Source of the DNA: Anaeramoeba flamelloides | Taxonomy: Eukaryota; Metamonada; Anaeramoebidae | DNA length: 64,000 bases | Assembly (NCBI GenBank): GCA_027625915.1 | Contig: JANTQA010000015.1 | Location: 2,108,001 to 2,172,000 of the forward strand | Reading direction: 5' to 3' | Shown here: piece after piece, positions 13,581 through 25,378 of the stretch | How the letters are laid out: each line of letters opens with the position of its first letter | How positions within the stretch are numbered: position 1 is the first letter of the stretch | The notes under the pieces: generated by a model | Seen by the model: the letters and a program-made list of their open reading frames with translations, nothing else | Databases searched by the model: none | Told to the model about the DNA's origin: nothing | Made by a program: the position numbers and the translations under genes

Positions 13581-15414
13581 AAAATCTATAAATCAACAAA
13601 GTGTATCAAGAGAATCATTAATTAGTTTTATGCATATTTTCAAATCAAAATATGAATATACCTTAAAAAAAAAAAAATTCAAATTTTTGCATTTGTTACA
13701 ATTTGAAGCATTGAGACTATCGCTAAATATCTCGACTTTAATTAGAGATCAATATTATTATTCTATTGGGTTAAACCCACAGTATTTTAACCCACATAGA
13801 TTTATTTATCTTCGAAATAAAAAATTAATGAATAAAAATAAAAAAAAAAAAATCATTAAAAAAAGTAAAATATGCTCTACAAAAAATTGTTTTAATAAAT
13901 TTGATATGAATTCTAAAATTTGTAAATATTGCTTTAAAAAATATTGTAAATTTTGTTTGTCAAAGGGGAAAAAACCAATTTATGAATATAATATTTATGA
14001 GAAGGTAATTGTTTGTAAGCATTGTTTAAATCGGATCATTAAACAAGAGCTGTATTTAAAAATAATTAATTCGTATCAATTTCAGCAGGAATTGCCAATT
14101 TTGCCAATTTTGTTAAATAGAATTTCCAAATTAATCACTAATTTATCAATCCCAAAAAAATTAAATAAAAAATTTTTTTATAGTAATTATGCAAATAATT
14201 TATTAATATGTGATGGACAAAATATTGATGATGGGGTAAATAATAATAATAGCAATGAAAAGAATAATAATGTTAAAAACCAAAAGCAAGTCATTAAAAA
14301 AAAAAAAAAGCAAATTCAAAATCATAATATTTCGATATACCCAAGTGCAAATATTTTGAAATTTGTTAAAACAGATAATTTAAGTTTGCCAATAGAATCA
14401 ATTTTATTTAATTCGAAGCCAATTGATTCAAATTTTTGGTTTGCGCCCCGTGGAATTAAATTAGTCGAAATTCCAATAGTGTTGAACTATTTCTCAAAAA
14501 TTCAAAAAATTAGAATAGTTGTCGATCAGTTAGGCTATTGCGTTGATGATCTCCCAAAAATTAAAATTTTATCTGGGAAACGATTACCAAATCTAAAAGA
14601 AATTGCCATTTGGGATATAAAACAATTAACTATCAATAAATTGAAAAATGAAAATAATATTAGTTATATGAATAATGGTATAATAATCCCGAAAAATACA
14701 ATATTGGAATATAATTTTGGAAAGTTGATTACTTGTAAAGTGATTTCCTTGATAATTTCAATAAATCCCAAATCAAGAAATAGGAAAGGGAAAGAGAGAA
14801 AGAAAAAAAGAAATGGTATTAAAAAGAAAAATGGAATTGGAAATGAAAATGAAAATGAAAATGAAAATGAAAAGATGGATGGAAAAGAAAATGGGAATGA
14901 AGGCGAGAAGGGAAATGAAAACGAAAAATTACGAAAACCTAGAATCCATTTAGGCAGGGTTCAAATAATAGGCATGTATAAAACAAAAAAACCTTATAAA
15001 TTTAATACACCATTAATACCAAATGTTATGAATGCTGAACAAATTTTAAAATTATATCATCGAATTGCGATTAGGCCTTCAAAATATAAATTTAAGCCCT
15101 TAGAAAGAATTCTAGAAATTACTTATGGTTATAATTTGTTTAATGGGTTCGTGATTTCATTGACAAACGATAATATGATAGATGGCTATTTATCTCAGCC
15201 TAAGTCGTGTAGAATATTAATAAAGCATTTTGATAATGATTTGATATTGAAAAAACATTCAAGTCAAGGCATTTTTGAAATACCAAAAGTTACTCAAAGC
15301 TCTACAATGTTATTCCAATTCGAAAAGCCTTCCTCTGGTAATTTTGTATCAATCGAATTTTTAGAAAACTATGGTGGTAAGGAATTAAGCAGCCCTAAAA
15401 TTATATTATTTTAA
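2735..15414 (+). CDS. SAC9: SAC9-type phosphoinositide phosphatase, copy 1 (4 exons, one frame offset)
   Basis: Exons are 2735-3135, 3265-3378, 8607-8878 and 11226-15414; all junctions are GT-AG and keep phase. Plant SAC9 hydrolyses phosphoinositides, mainly PI(4,5)P2, at the TGN/endosomes. In order the protein shows the Sac N-terminal part (motif DTQLIEIDSATG), EGLHFYCETLDLTR, RRGTVPVNW, the CX5R(T) active site NCADSLDRTN (Cys near residue 470, Arg 476), ITLQRRYQNV, LEALRLSLN-like FEALRLSLN, an eight-Cys module near residues 1146-1196 and a C-terminal region like plant SAC9 (FWFAPRG, LGYCVDDLP). The reading frame changes once inside the poly-A run at about 13546-13577; the downstream frame is open back through that run. 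With this offset the product is about 1658 residues, near plant SAC9 length. I infer a homopolymer length error, or else slippage or a real mutation. Plant SAC9's WW domain is not seen; an Asp/Lys-rich tract takes its place. Confidence 0.85.
3265..3378 (+). CDS. SAC9: SAC9 copy 1, exon 2
   Basis: This 114-nt exon is too short for a simple ORF scan. It encodes a segment with EGLHFYCETLDLTRKFPSS. It lies between acceptor AG 3263-3264 and donor GT 3379 (gtttgt). Its length and both phases equal those of copy 2 exon 3 (42830-42943, also 114 nt), which strongly supports the boundaries. Confidence 0.8.
4474..5005 (+). mobile_element. ~530-bp TA-flanked MITE family B, copy 1
   Basis: It starts TAAACCCCATTCC-AAAAATTTGGACAC and ends GTGTTCAAATTTTTGG-AATTTAGTTTA, inverted ends of about 28 bp flanked by TA. 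It lies in intron 2 of SAC9 copy 1. Internal words such as GATCGATCAAATGATAAGAT and CAAAACAAAAAAGACAAAA recur in the other copies. Ends like these recall Tc1/mariner non-autonomous elements. Confidence 0.8.
5885..6400 (+). repeat. Dispersed repeat family A, copy 2
   Basis: Degenerate copy in the large intron of SAC9 copy 1, in the same orientation as 18600-19340. Shared words include AAAAAACTCAAATTCTTA, AGATCTTGCAATA and CTTCTAATATCCAT. It ends near CCCTTTGACCGGAAAAAGG, a segment also resembling the ends of family E (37350, 51950). Confidence 0.6.
7037..7462. repeat. Nested inverted/tandem repeat block
   Basis: Two hairpins (about 7040-7114 and 7304-7382) flank about four tandem units built on AGGTTTTTTTGAGTTTTC and TATTTATTTGGAAAAT. 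The right flank repeats these units inverted (AGAACACTTCACAA twice). The outer pair is AGCTTTTCTTGAGTTTTC versus AAAACTACAAGAAAAGCT. It lies in intron 2 of SAC9 copy 1. Confidence 0.7.
8607..8878 (+). CDS. SAC9: SAC9 copy 1, exon 3
   Basis: It encodes PEFCFNGFLSEPF, GLRSWCIVLLQGLA and PGTRYYARGLNERG, all aligned with copy 2 exon 4 and plant SAC9. Acceptor AG is at 8605-8606 and donor GTAAGT at 8879, leaving phase 1. The segment between the two conserved blocks is shorter and less Asn-rich than in copy 2 (about 90 versus 194 codons in the exon). Confidence 0.83.
9045..9560 (+). repeat. Dispersed repeat family C, copy 1
   Basis: By eye it matches 41600-42180, with shared words such as GATTCTTAATAAT, TCCAATTTG and TTCTGATCTC. 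Both copies are intronic, in different introns of the two SAC9 genes. Confidence 0.5.
9865..10420. mobile_element. GTGACTCAC-ended element, copy 1
   Basis: The left end is TTTTTCAAAAATCTTGACTAAC and the right end GGTGAGCCACAATTTTTAGA. Internal words GGGGTTTTATATCATATTC, AAAGAGATCTTTG and TTGAAAATTCCGTAATAAA recur in 16483-17070. It is in intron 3 of SAC9 copy 1. Confidence 0.55.
11226..15414 (+). CDS. SAC9: SAC9 copy 1, exon 4 (catalytic core to C-terminus, frame offset)
   Basis: The split codon for Glu (G + AA) rebuilds EPGNEMECEL, as in copy 2. The first open frame runs to 13582 and the second is open from before 13576 to the stop at 15412-15414. The two are offset by one base within the long A run ending at 13577. 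The second frame reads on through KSINQQSVSRESL upstream of its first Met (13630), so 13630 is not a real gene start. The acceptor region is A-rich with little polypyrimidine tract. Confidence 0.85.
13546..13577 (+). repeat. Poly-A run carrying the frame offset in SAC9 copy 1
   Basis: About 32 consecutive A bases lie inside coding sequence (poly-Lys in every frame). The upstream SAC9 frame ends just after it and the downstream SAC9 frame emerges from it. Copy 2 has no break at the matching place. Runs this long are unstable in replication and prone to miscounting in reads. Confidence 0.85.
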
Positions 15415-15699
15415 GAAGAATTTTCGTTTTTTTTTTTTTTTTTTTTTGTATTTCGAAAAAAATCATCAATTTGATTTATTTATAATTTTAACAAAATACA
15501 ATAATTAAAAAAAAAGATTTGAATTTAAAAAGATCTTTCATTTTTAAGTTTGAATCTCTTTTTAACGTCTTAAGATTAATTTTGATTTTTTTAAAATAAA
15601 TCCTGAAAAACAATATTTGATAAATTGCATTTTTATTCTTTAAATAAATTATTATATCTTTTGGAATAATTTTAACTCTTTTTTTTTTTTTTTGTTTTA

Positions 15700-15902
15700 A
15701 GAGACAGTCGATTCCAGTTTTAACACACAAACTTTAAATGCAAATTAAGACAAAAAAAGAAAACCAAATAAAAGTAAATTTTTTGGATTCTAGTAAAATA
15801 ATTTGTGGAAAAAATAATTCCAATAAATTTACCTGAATTGGAGATTTTTTTGTTACTTAAATTTCATTGGAAGTTTTCACCTTAAAAGTGAAACAGCCTG
15901 TA
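15700..15902. mobile_element. Fold-back MITE, copy 2 (degenerate)
   Basis: It shares the central word TTGGATTCTAGTAAAATAAT and the general inverted layout with 878-1080. It ends AAAAGTGAAACAGCCTGTA. It lies about 290 bp after the SAC9 copy 1 stop. Confidence 0.65.
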
Positions 15903-16482
15903 TTTTCGAAATATTTTTCAAAGATCACGTATTAATAATTTTATTAATACACTTTTTCATCAACCATAATATAGAATATTTCTTTCTGAATTTTAAAGGT
16001 AATAATATTTGAATAATTTTTTTTTTAAAAATGATTTGGTTGAAAAATTCCACTTTCTGTAATTTTTTATCAGTTTTGAATAATTTGTTTAAGGGTGGTT
16101 TCTGTTAATTTAATTATATCTTTTCACACTCCATATTTGAACAAGTCTTGTTTTTACAAAAACTTAAATTTAGATTTTCTAAGGTAATTATTTTCTTTAA
16201 GGTAATATAACATGAATCGTAGATTTAAGGTTTGGTATAAATATATATATACTAAATTTCAAAATAAATGCCACAATTTTTTTTTTTTATGATTTTTTTA
16301 CTTTATTTTATTTTTAGATGAAAAAAAAATATTTTTAGTGTATAGAACTGAATATTAAAATAGTATATTTTTTATTATAATAACTAACTTCAATTTATAA
16401 AAATAATTTTCGCTCAAAATTTGATTTTTAATGGTCAAATCAAAAAGTTAATCATATTTTTCAATTTTAAAATAAACTATTT

Positions 16483-16674
16483 TTCAAAAATTTTGACTCA
16501 CTTTAGAATGTTAACGGGAGTTGTTTTGGGGGTTTTCCCAGTATTTGAAACAAAAAAATATTTTCAAATTTTTAGATCAGAATCATTTTTTCGAATTTTG
16601 TAAATTTTAGTTTTGCTTTTTCAAATTTTTGTTTTTCTTTTGTTTTTCTTTTTCTTTTTCTTTTTTTTTGATTT

Positions 16675-16710
<36 letters not shown>

Positions 16711-17070
16711 TCACTTGGAAAAAAAAAGAGATCTTCAACAAGACAAATAATCACTATGAAAATTGAGACTATGTAATATCTTTGAAAATGGATTTAATTA
16801 TTCATCAAAAATCTTGTTGTTCAACTTTTTTTCAGTGAAAGTTCAGTAATAAAAAATCCATAATGCTCTTTTCAAAAATTGTGACTCGCTTTTTTTTATT
16901 TTTTGGGTTTTTTTTTTTTTTAATATTTAATATACCTGGCTTTTATATATTTAGAAGGACTTAAAAGTGAATTACAAATCATATTTAGTTATTAATTGTT
17001 CTTGGATACCTAAGGATATTTTTTTTTTTTTCAATTTATTATTCCGGGTGAGTCACATTTTTTGAAAAAG
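16483..17070. mobile_element. GTGACTCAC-ended element, copy 2
   Basis: The left end is TTTTTCAAAAATTTTGACTC and the right end GGGTGAGTCACATTTTTTGA, inverted over about 20 bp. An extra internal copy of the end word (CAAAAATTGTGACTCGC) lies near 16876. Confidence 0.65.
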
Positions 17071-18584
17071 AGTTTAGTTATTTTTGTATTATAATAGATA
17101 AATTCAATTTGTAAAAATATTTATTTTCAAAATTATGTTTTATTAGAATAATGATTTTGAAATGGAGTTTATTTATAAATATTATGAAGGGTTTTTCAAA
17201 TCAATAAATTTGCGAATTTATAAGTTCAATGGATATTATTATTATTAATGATATCATTCTATAATTTCTTTGAACTTTTTGTTTTTTTTTGTTTTCGGAA
17301 GTTTTGAATTTGGAAAAAATATCCGTTAAAAAGTATTTAATAAATTAGTAGAAGAAATCCTTAAATAATAAATTTTATTATTATTCTTTTTATTAAAGAA
17401 AAAAATTGAATTATTGTTATTTTTCTCAGGAAAAAATATTAGAAAAAATATAAAAAATGAAGCAATATTTTTCAGATCTACATCACTTGATATATTTGAT
17501 ATAAATATAATATTATTTTCTAAAAATTGAAAATAATTTAATTCTAATTCTGTAACCAGAAAAAAAAAATTGATAATTGTCAGTGAATTTTGAGTATCTT
17601 CAGGTGATGTTTCCAGAATTTTTCTTCAAAAATCAACAAAATAAAATTTTGACAGAAAATTTATTGTAATACTCAGTAAAGTTTCAAATCTAAAAAGAAA
17701 AAATATTAAATTAATTGAAATTTCAATGATGGAAATTCTTGATTCTGAATAGATACAATGTTATGTGAATAACATTTTTATGCTATAAAAAATGTCTTTA
17801 TTTGACTTTTTCAACAAATAAAAAAAAAAAAACAATTCTTTTCTTTCAGAAGAAATCAACCCGGAAATAATAATTAATTATTTCTCTGAAAAAAACAAAA
17901 TAATCATATAATATTCAAGACAAATTTAAATTTTTGAAGTGCATTAATTCAATCTAATAACTTTTATTCTACCTGCCTCTTAAGAAAGAAGAATCTTATT
18001 TGTCACAAAATTCGTCAAGGAATTTCATAGGGGTTGTGTTTTGTTGTTATTTGGATCTCGTTTTTCAGTGCTGAAAGGGATAGAAACCAACATTAACTCA
18101 ACCAACTGAATAATCGAAAAATATAACTCGAAAAGTTAGATTAATTTCAATTAAAGTCAGAAACAAAAGAATGTGAAAAGTAAATTTATTATAAACTCTA
18201 TTTCAAATAAAAAGACACAGAAAATTTCAAGAATTATTCATAATTGAATCAAATTATTTTTAATATCATTCCAAAATATATGAAACTCTTTAAAGGTTTA
18301 AAAAAATCTCAAACATATATTTAAAACTTATTAAAACAAAACAATAAAAAGTGAAATTAATTTTTTTGTATATTGTGTGCTATTTTATTTGAAATAAGAA
18401 ATCTCGTTTTGAAAATTATAAAGAAGAAAAAAGTATAAAATCCATAAAAACCTTTGATCAGGGTGAATGGGGAAAAAAGTCTTTTAAATTTTATAAATTA
18501 CTCTTTACAGGTCAAAATTTTGTTCTTTAAGGGGGTAAGACATTTTTCAAATTTTGAGTGTCATCATTTCTGCAAAACTGAATC

Positions 18585-19340
18585 ATTCAAATCATTTCTT
18601 TAACCAAATAAACTTTGTTTAAGTCAAAGTGACCAACATTTTTTTTTTACAAATACCAATTATTTTATATAATTGACCTTTAAAGAACAAATAAGAAATA
18701 AGTAGAATAATAAATATCAAAGAATTGTTGGTATCTGTATTGAAATAAAACTAATAAATCAATATATTTTCAAAAAAAATTGAAAAACTCAAATTCTTAG
18801 GGCCCTATTGAGAAAAACAACGATGTTTGTTTTGAACTTCTACTGGTATTTGAATAATAAATATCAAACAATTTTCATTTCATTTTTTCCTACTTTTCTT
18901 TTAGAAATTAAGTCCCTAAAAAAAGTAGGTTTGGATTTGTGGTTTCTATTTGAAAAAGGAGTTGAAAATGAAGTGAAAATTTTTAACATTTTTTAATTAA
19001 ATATTGGCATCAAAGATTGAATAAAAGTCTATTATGAATCAATATTATTTCTCAACAATAATTTCCACAGTTTCGATAACCTTAGGCTAACACGTTTTTA
19101 CCAAGTGAATATTGATCTTGCAATATAAACAATTTTTTTGCTACTGAATGAAGCGTCAAGAAAAAATCGAAAAACAAATATAAAATGTTGAAAAATTTCA
19201 AAAAATGATTTAACTTTTGAAAATTTCCACAAGAAGCATTTTTCTTCTAATATCCATTCAAACCCTTTAGAAAGACTTAATTCACATATTATAACCGGGC
19301 CCTGTGACTGGAAAATGGGTTATTGATATTTTAATAAAGA
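18585..19340 (+). repeat. Dispersed repeat family A, copy 3
   Basis: The longest copy seen (about 750 bp), intergenic. It matches the reverse complement of 1-520 and the direct strand of 5885-6400. The small ORF at 18808-18996 is contained in it and has no independent support. Confidence 0.65.
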
Positions 19341-21748
19341 TGAATGTGGAAAATATCCTAGTATAATATATTTTCATACCGACTAAAAAATTGAAATTCA
19401 AAAAAATAAAAAGAATCAAATTAAAAATATAAATCATTTATTTCTTGATCTTATCAGTAAAATTTGATACAATTCCTTCTTCTTCATTTGGTTTTAGATT
19501 TAATTCTTCTTGGAAATACTTTTGTTTGTAAAATTTTTGAGAAAAAAATTACTTTTTATTTCTAAAGAAATGTCTCAATAGGAATTTAAAAATCCTATTT
19601 TCATTTAATTCATCTAAATCCAGTTTTAGTTTAAAAAATAGGATACTCCTTATAATATCATATCTCAGAAATAATGGTTTATTGGACAAATTCATTTGAT
19701 TTGAATAATTATTTATTTTCCATTTATAAGAGAACTCAAAAAAATTACAGGATCTGATTGAAATTTGTTATTGAATTTCTGAATTGTTTTGGCCTGAATC
19801 TTTTGTAACTGTTTTTTGATTCCAAGAATTAAACACCTTTATTTGAATTTTTTAAATAGTATTCTTTGTTTTGTCTTTGTTTGATAAAAATATTATAAAA
19901 AAGAATTTTGAAAGCAAATTTGTCACAAAAAGTTTTGTAAAATAATAATAAATAGTAATGGGACGAGAGAATTCAATTTTATGAATTGTTTGGATTAATT
20001 CAAATTAAGAAGATAATGAAAACCAATCTTCGAAAATAGGCTTTTATCGATTTTTTTTTTTTTCATTTTTGATTACAACAAATTTATTTGGAATGGTGAT
20101 CTTTCGTGTTTGGTCTTCTAAAAGAAAATATTTGTTTCAAATACACACCTCCTCGGGTCTATTTTTTTAGGTTTACTCTTTGATTAATTTGGATCTTTCA
20201 AATAAACACATTTCTCGATTCAAAACCTAAATTTAATAAAACCGAAAATTGAATCAAAAAAAAATATTTTAACAAAAAAAGGAAAAATGAAAGAAATCAA
20301 ATCTTAATTACTTTGGATTACTTTTCAATTCTAGAGTTAAAACGATGTTTGGGTTTCAAAGTTACAATATCCTGTTAGCACTCAAAAGAAATTTTTCAGT
20401 AATGTTAACACAATTAAAATTTTTCAAAATGGTAAAATGAACTTGCTTCCTTAAAGTCTCATTTTCAATCTTAAGTCACAGTAAATCAAAGTATTTTGTT
20501 GGAATTGTTTTTTTTTTCAATATTTTCTTTTTTCTGTGTTCGATACATCCTCCAATTAACGGTCTTAATTAATTCCTATATCTATCTCATTCAAAATCAA
20601 ACTTAAACTGTTTCCATTTATACACTGGTAGATTATTTCTAAAAATATTTCTTCTTATCTTGTTTTTTCATTTTTCAACTGTTCAATATCCGTAAATAAA
20701 AAAATAAAAATGAAAATATGAATTATTCTAAGGAAAATCACCAACAATTAATCATCTTATTAACAATCAAATTCAATAATAATATCGATTTGAGATGTGA
20801 TCTTTTGTTTGCAAAAGAGTTTATATTATTGATCGAATCACAAAAACGAATTTAGATCACCTAAAAGTTTGAAATCCAAAAAGTTGTTTTAATGATCTCA
20901 AAAATAGTCAAATTTTTTAACGATTGTTTACTAATTGATTAATCAAAGAAAAACCCGATACTAAAAGATAGAATTATCAAACATTTATTGTGTTTGGTAC
21001 TCTCTTTTGTCTTTATTGTATTTTTTCAATTATTAAAAAAGTAAACCTTTATCATTTTCTGGTTATATTAATTTTTCGAATTCCAAAATGTTTTTCTTTT
21101 TTTCACACCTGTTATTCATATTTTCCTTCTAATTTTAAATTGCTTACAAGAAAAATTTCAAAGACACAATAGAAAAGATAAGAAGGAAATTTATATTTTT
21201 TCTCTTTTAATAATATTTGATTTTAATCAGAAAATTTAAATTTCTGAATTAGCTATGGAGGAATTTTGAATTCCTTTCAAATATTATTTATCTTACAAAA
21301 TTAAAAAAAAACAAACTGAATTTTTGAAATCAAAAGATTTGTACTTCACTTTCAAAATAAATTATTTTGTTACGGTGAATTTTTTTTCATTTTGGATCCA
21401 AAATAAATTTACTTTCTCATCAAAAATAATAAAATTGGATTTTGATTGAAAAAATAATAGAAAAATTGATTATTTTTGGAACACTGTCATATTTTTTCAC
21501 CTGGCTATTATGGTCTTTTTTTGATAATACAAGAAAAATGTTTAACTTGAACATTTGATCAACTTGAAAATTTATTTTTTTTAACCAAAAACTCATCATT
21601 TTTTACATTTGACGAAAACAAAAACACAAACATAAACAAAGCAAAACCTAAAACTCAAAACACAAACATAACAAAAATAAAAACAAAAAATCAGAACCTT
21701 ATTCTCAAGAAAACTAAAAAAAATAAAAAGTAAAGTAAATTTGAATCG

Positions 21749-22396
21749 ATGAGCAAAGAGCAAACAAACAAAATCTATGTCAAGCCTGCAAATCTGTATG
21801 AATTGTATGTGAACTGCTTTTTTTCAAATAATCAGCATTTAGGATCGAGAGATCAAGTCTTCGTCAAGGCACAAACGAGTTGGAATGCGATCAAGAAGGA
21901 AAAGCAGAAGGTCAAAAAATACATCAACGGTTGTTTGAAAGAAGAAGAGAGCATCGATGAACAGCTAACAAGTTTGACAAAGACAAAAAAGACCACATTT
22001 GAGATTTCAAAAAGAAAAAAATCATTATTGTATCTCAACGAGGAGAAAGTTGATCCCAATTTTGACTCGAGGGTATTCTCTAAAAAATACAAAAACGAAC
22101 GTTTTGTGAATTTTGAAAAATGGTTTTGTGAACGGTTTTTCAATTTAAGTTTTTTGCCAAAGATATTTCAAAAAGAAGACACATTTCATAAAATGCTAAT
22201 CAATTCGATTCATTCTTGGGGAGAAATTTCCGAGCTATTTACAATTTATGTCGAAGGGCTCAAAAGGAAACCACAAAGCACCTCCCTATTGGCACAGATT
22301 TTGGATCAAATCGAAGGATTCTTGAAAGAAATTAAAGGAAATCTTGAAGAGATCTTTAATTTATCTAACGGAAATGGAAACGGAAACAAAGTAGGA

Positions 22397-22446
<50 letters not shown>

Positions 22447-25322
22447 AGAAAAAGAAAATGCAAACCAAACCAAAGAACAGGAATTAAAGGAGGTGTGCCT
22501 TGAGAAATTAAAACAGTTTCTTGAAAATTCAAAAAAAGTTAAACCAAGACTCAGAAAAAGAATATATCGCCAAAGAGCTTTAGTTAAAGATAAGCACAAA
22601 AACACCAAACAACCAAGAAGAAGGTCAACCAAGAATAAGGCCAAGAAACAGAGCATTCCAAAGAGCACTGAGAAAAAAAAAAGGAATGAAAAAAAGAATA
22701 AGAAAAAGGATAAGAAAAAAAAAAATAAAGTATTCAAAATAATAATTAAGAAAGCACACAGAGACAAGAATTCTGGAGAAAAACATGAAAGTGAACCGAT
22801 GGATACAAGTTTTCAAATTGGACACGAGAACAATAGTCATACATTTGAGAATGATCATGGAATTGGAGTAAATTCGGGTTATAAAATGAAATTGAGGAGC
22901 AAAAAGGTAATTGACAATAAAAAATCACAACTTGAGAGAAAAAGAAAGCACCTGTTCAATGGTATGGGGTATCTTGATGGTGCCGAGAATAATGATGATC
23001 AACAAAAAGGAAATTTTGTTCAAAAAAAATACAAATTAAACAACACCATAGATAATTCTCCAAAAATGAAAAGTCCGCAATCAAAGCAAAAAAAAGCAAC
23101 TCTCAACAACACCTATTGGGGAATGAATGGAAACACAGGTGTCAATTTAATTGACAAATACAAGGAAGAAAATGATGATGATTTCGGAATTAGTATTGAT
23201 CTATTTAATAAGCATAAAGAAGAAGAGTCCGATGAAAATTTTTATATTTTATGTCTAAATTTAGGATATTGGGATGAGTACGGACTAAATTTAATCTCAG
23301 AGCGGAACAAAAGAGAGCAATTCGCACCGTTAAATTTCCGTCAATTGAATATTGTATACTATGAAGTCCAATCAAGAAACATTTTGAATGTCAACGAGCT
23401 TATGAAACGATTTCGATTGGGGGAAGATAAAAAGGAAATGGTCGAGTACCAGCTGTTGGAAACCTTTCCAGTTTTGTTAATAATCAAAGATAACGATTCT
23501 GCGATTGTGGACGTTCATAAGCTTAACGAACCAGAGCTATTAAAAAGTTTATTATTCTTGGATGAAGATTTAAATTTTGATTCTGATCAAGTAAAAGAAT
23601 TGCCAAGAGACGATCTAAATATTCTCCATAGCCACGATCATGATCATCTCCATAGCCATGATCACGTCCTTCTTCATGATCATGATCATCATCATGTTCA
23701 TGATCACGTTCATGATATTTATAATGTCAATAAAGAACAAAAACACGAAACAGAATCGGTTACTGAAACAAACACGCATATGGGTCTTGGTGGGGAACTA
23801 GGGCTGGGGCGCAATGTGAGCCAAAGGGTTGAGCAAGAAATCCATAATAATTTGATTATTAATCACCATATGAGTCCCAAAGAAAATTTTTTTAATGAAA
23901 AATTACAGAATAATTTTCATATCAAGAATGAAAATAATTTCAATTTTTTAAATTATCCAATGAACAGCAAAGAGTTCGAAAAACAAGATCTCCATAATGA
24001 AACAGAACAATTATTTGAATTTTATTTGAATGTTTTTCAAAAAAGAGATAAAAAAAAACAAAAAAGTTTAAATTTGACAAAAAATTTTTTTTTTGATTGG
24101 GTTGATTGGAAAAAGAAAATAAGCAAGAGAATAGATGCCGTTGAAGAATACCCCGATGTTATTAAGGAATTTCTTCTGTTTATTTGTCAAGAGTCTCAAT
24201 TTTATAAATTAAAAATCTTTAATAATAAAATTTTGAATAATATTGAAAAAAAAAATTATTTGAATAATTCGAATGAAAAAAGTAAAATTGAAGATTTTTT
24301 TTTAATTAATGACATAACGGATCATACAATTTATGGTATTGATGAATACGAAGATAACAACAACAATATCAGTATCAGCAGCACCACTTTTAATAATAAT
24401 AAAGATAACAACAACAATATCAGCAGCAACAACTCCGCCACCGACAGGAATCGCGGTAACAACAACAACAATAATGATAATAATAATAACAATAGCAATC
24501 ATAACTACAATTTTGATGATAAAAAAACAATTTATGTGGGAAATAATGAAAATTCTAAAGGGGGTAATGGATATTTAAAGAATGTTCAGACCGAATTGAA
24601 TGACAAATTAGAAAAAATAACAAATGATCCAATATTATTACCATTATATGGCCACCCTGATCTATGCTTTTCAAATACTCAAATGACTTTTTTATTTGAG
24701 TTTTCAAATTATTATTCCAAATATTGTAAGATCATTTGTTGTGGTAAATTAAATTATTTACACCCAAGGGGGTATTTTGTGGAGCCAGATACTGATATTA
24801 TCAAAATATTAAAAAAAAATATTTCCCAAAATAATAATTCTGATTATGAAAATACAAAACTCAAGAAGAAGAATAAGGATAAAATTTTGAATGAAAATTT
24901 GATAATTCCTGCAAGTTATTTAACCTTAACCTTTCCAAAAGAAAGGCAATATTCGCATGACCAATTGAATAGAAAACATTTAAACTTACAAAATAAAAGT
25001 AAATTAAATGTTTTTTTAAGGTATGCTAATTCTAATTTCCCAACTTTGCAATCATACTCGAATGATTTATATCAAATATTAAAATCAAATAAAAAGCCAG
25101 TTGTTTCAATAATGATTAACTCAATAGATTTGGAAATGGAAATTACCTCACAAATTTCTTTATTATATTATGGTAGAATTTGGAAAGATTTGAATTTAGA
25201 TATCTTAAACATAATTTCTTATTCTCCAAATCAAAACAATTTAAATCCAATTAATAGATTAAGCAAGTTTTTGCAAATGAAATTAAATAACCCCCCTACA
25301 GATTTAAATTCAACTAATTTAG

Positions 25323-25378
<56 letters not shown>

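Larger units (their letters stand above)
15903..21748. other. Intergenic between SAC9 copy 1 and the transposase-like gene
   Basis: It contains the GTGACTCAC-ended element (16483-17070) and family A copy 3 (18585-19340). The rest is AT-rich without a supported gene. The last ~140 bp before 21749 is a C/A-rich strand with AACACAAAC-like words, plausibly the 5' leader. Confidence 0.55.

Noticed and set aside
13630-13632. ATG as start of an independent gene
   Set aside because: The frame is open upstream through the poly-A run, and the encoded protein is the SAC9 C-terminal half.
22306-22928. Minus-strand ORFs rich in Phe/Ser
   Set aside because: They mirror the Lys/Glu/Asn-rich coding of the transposase-like gene and have no domain of their own.
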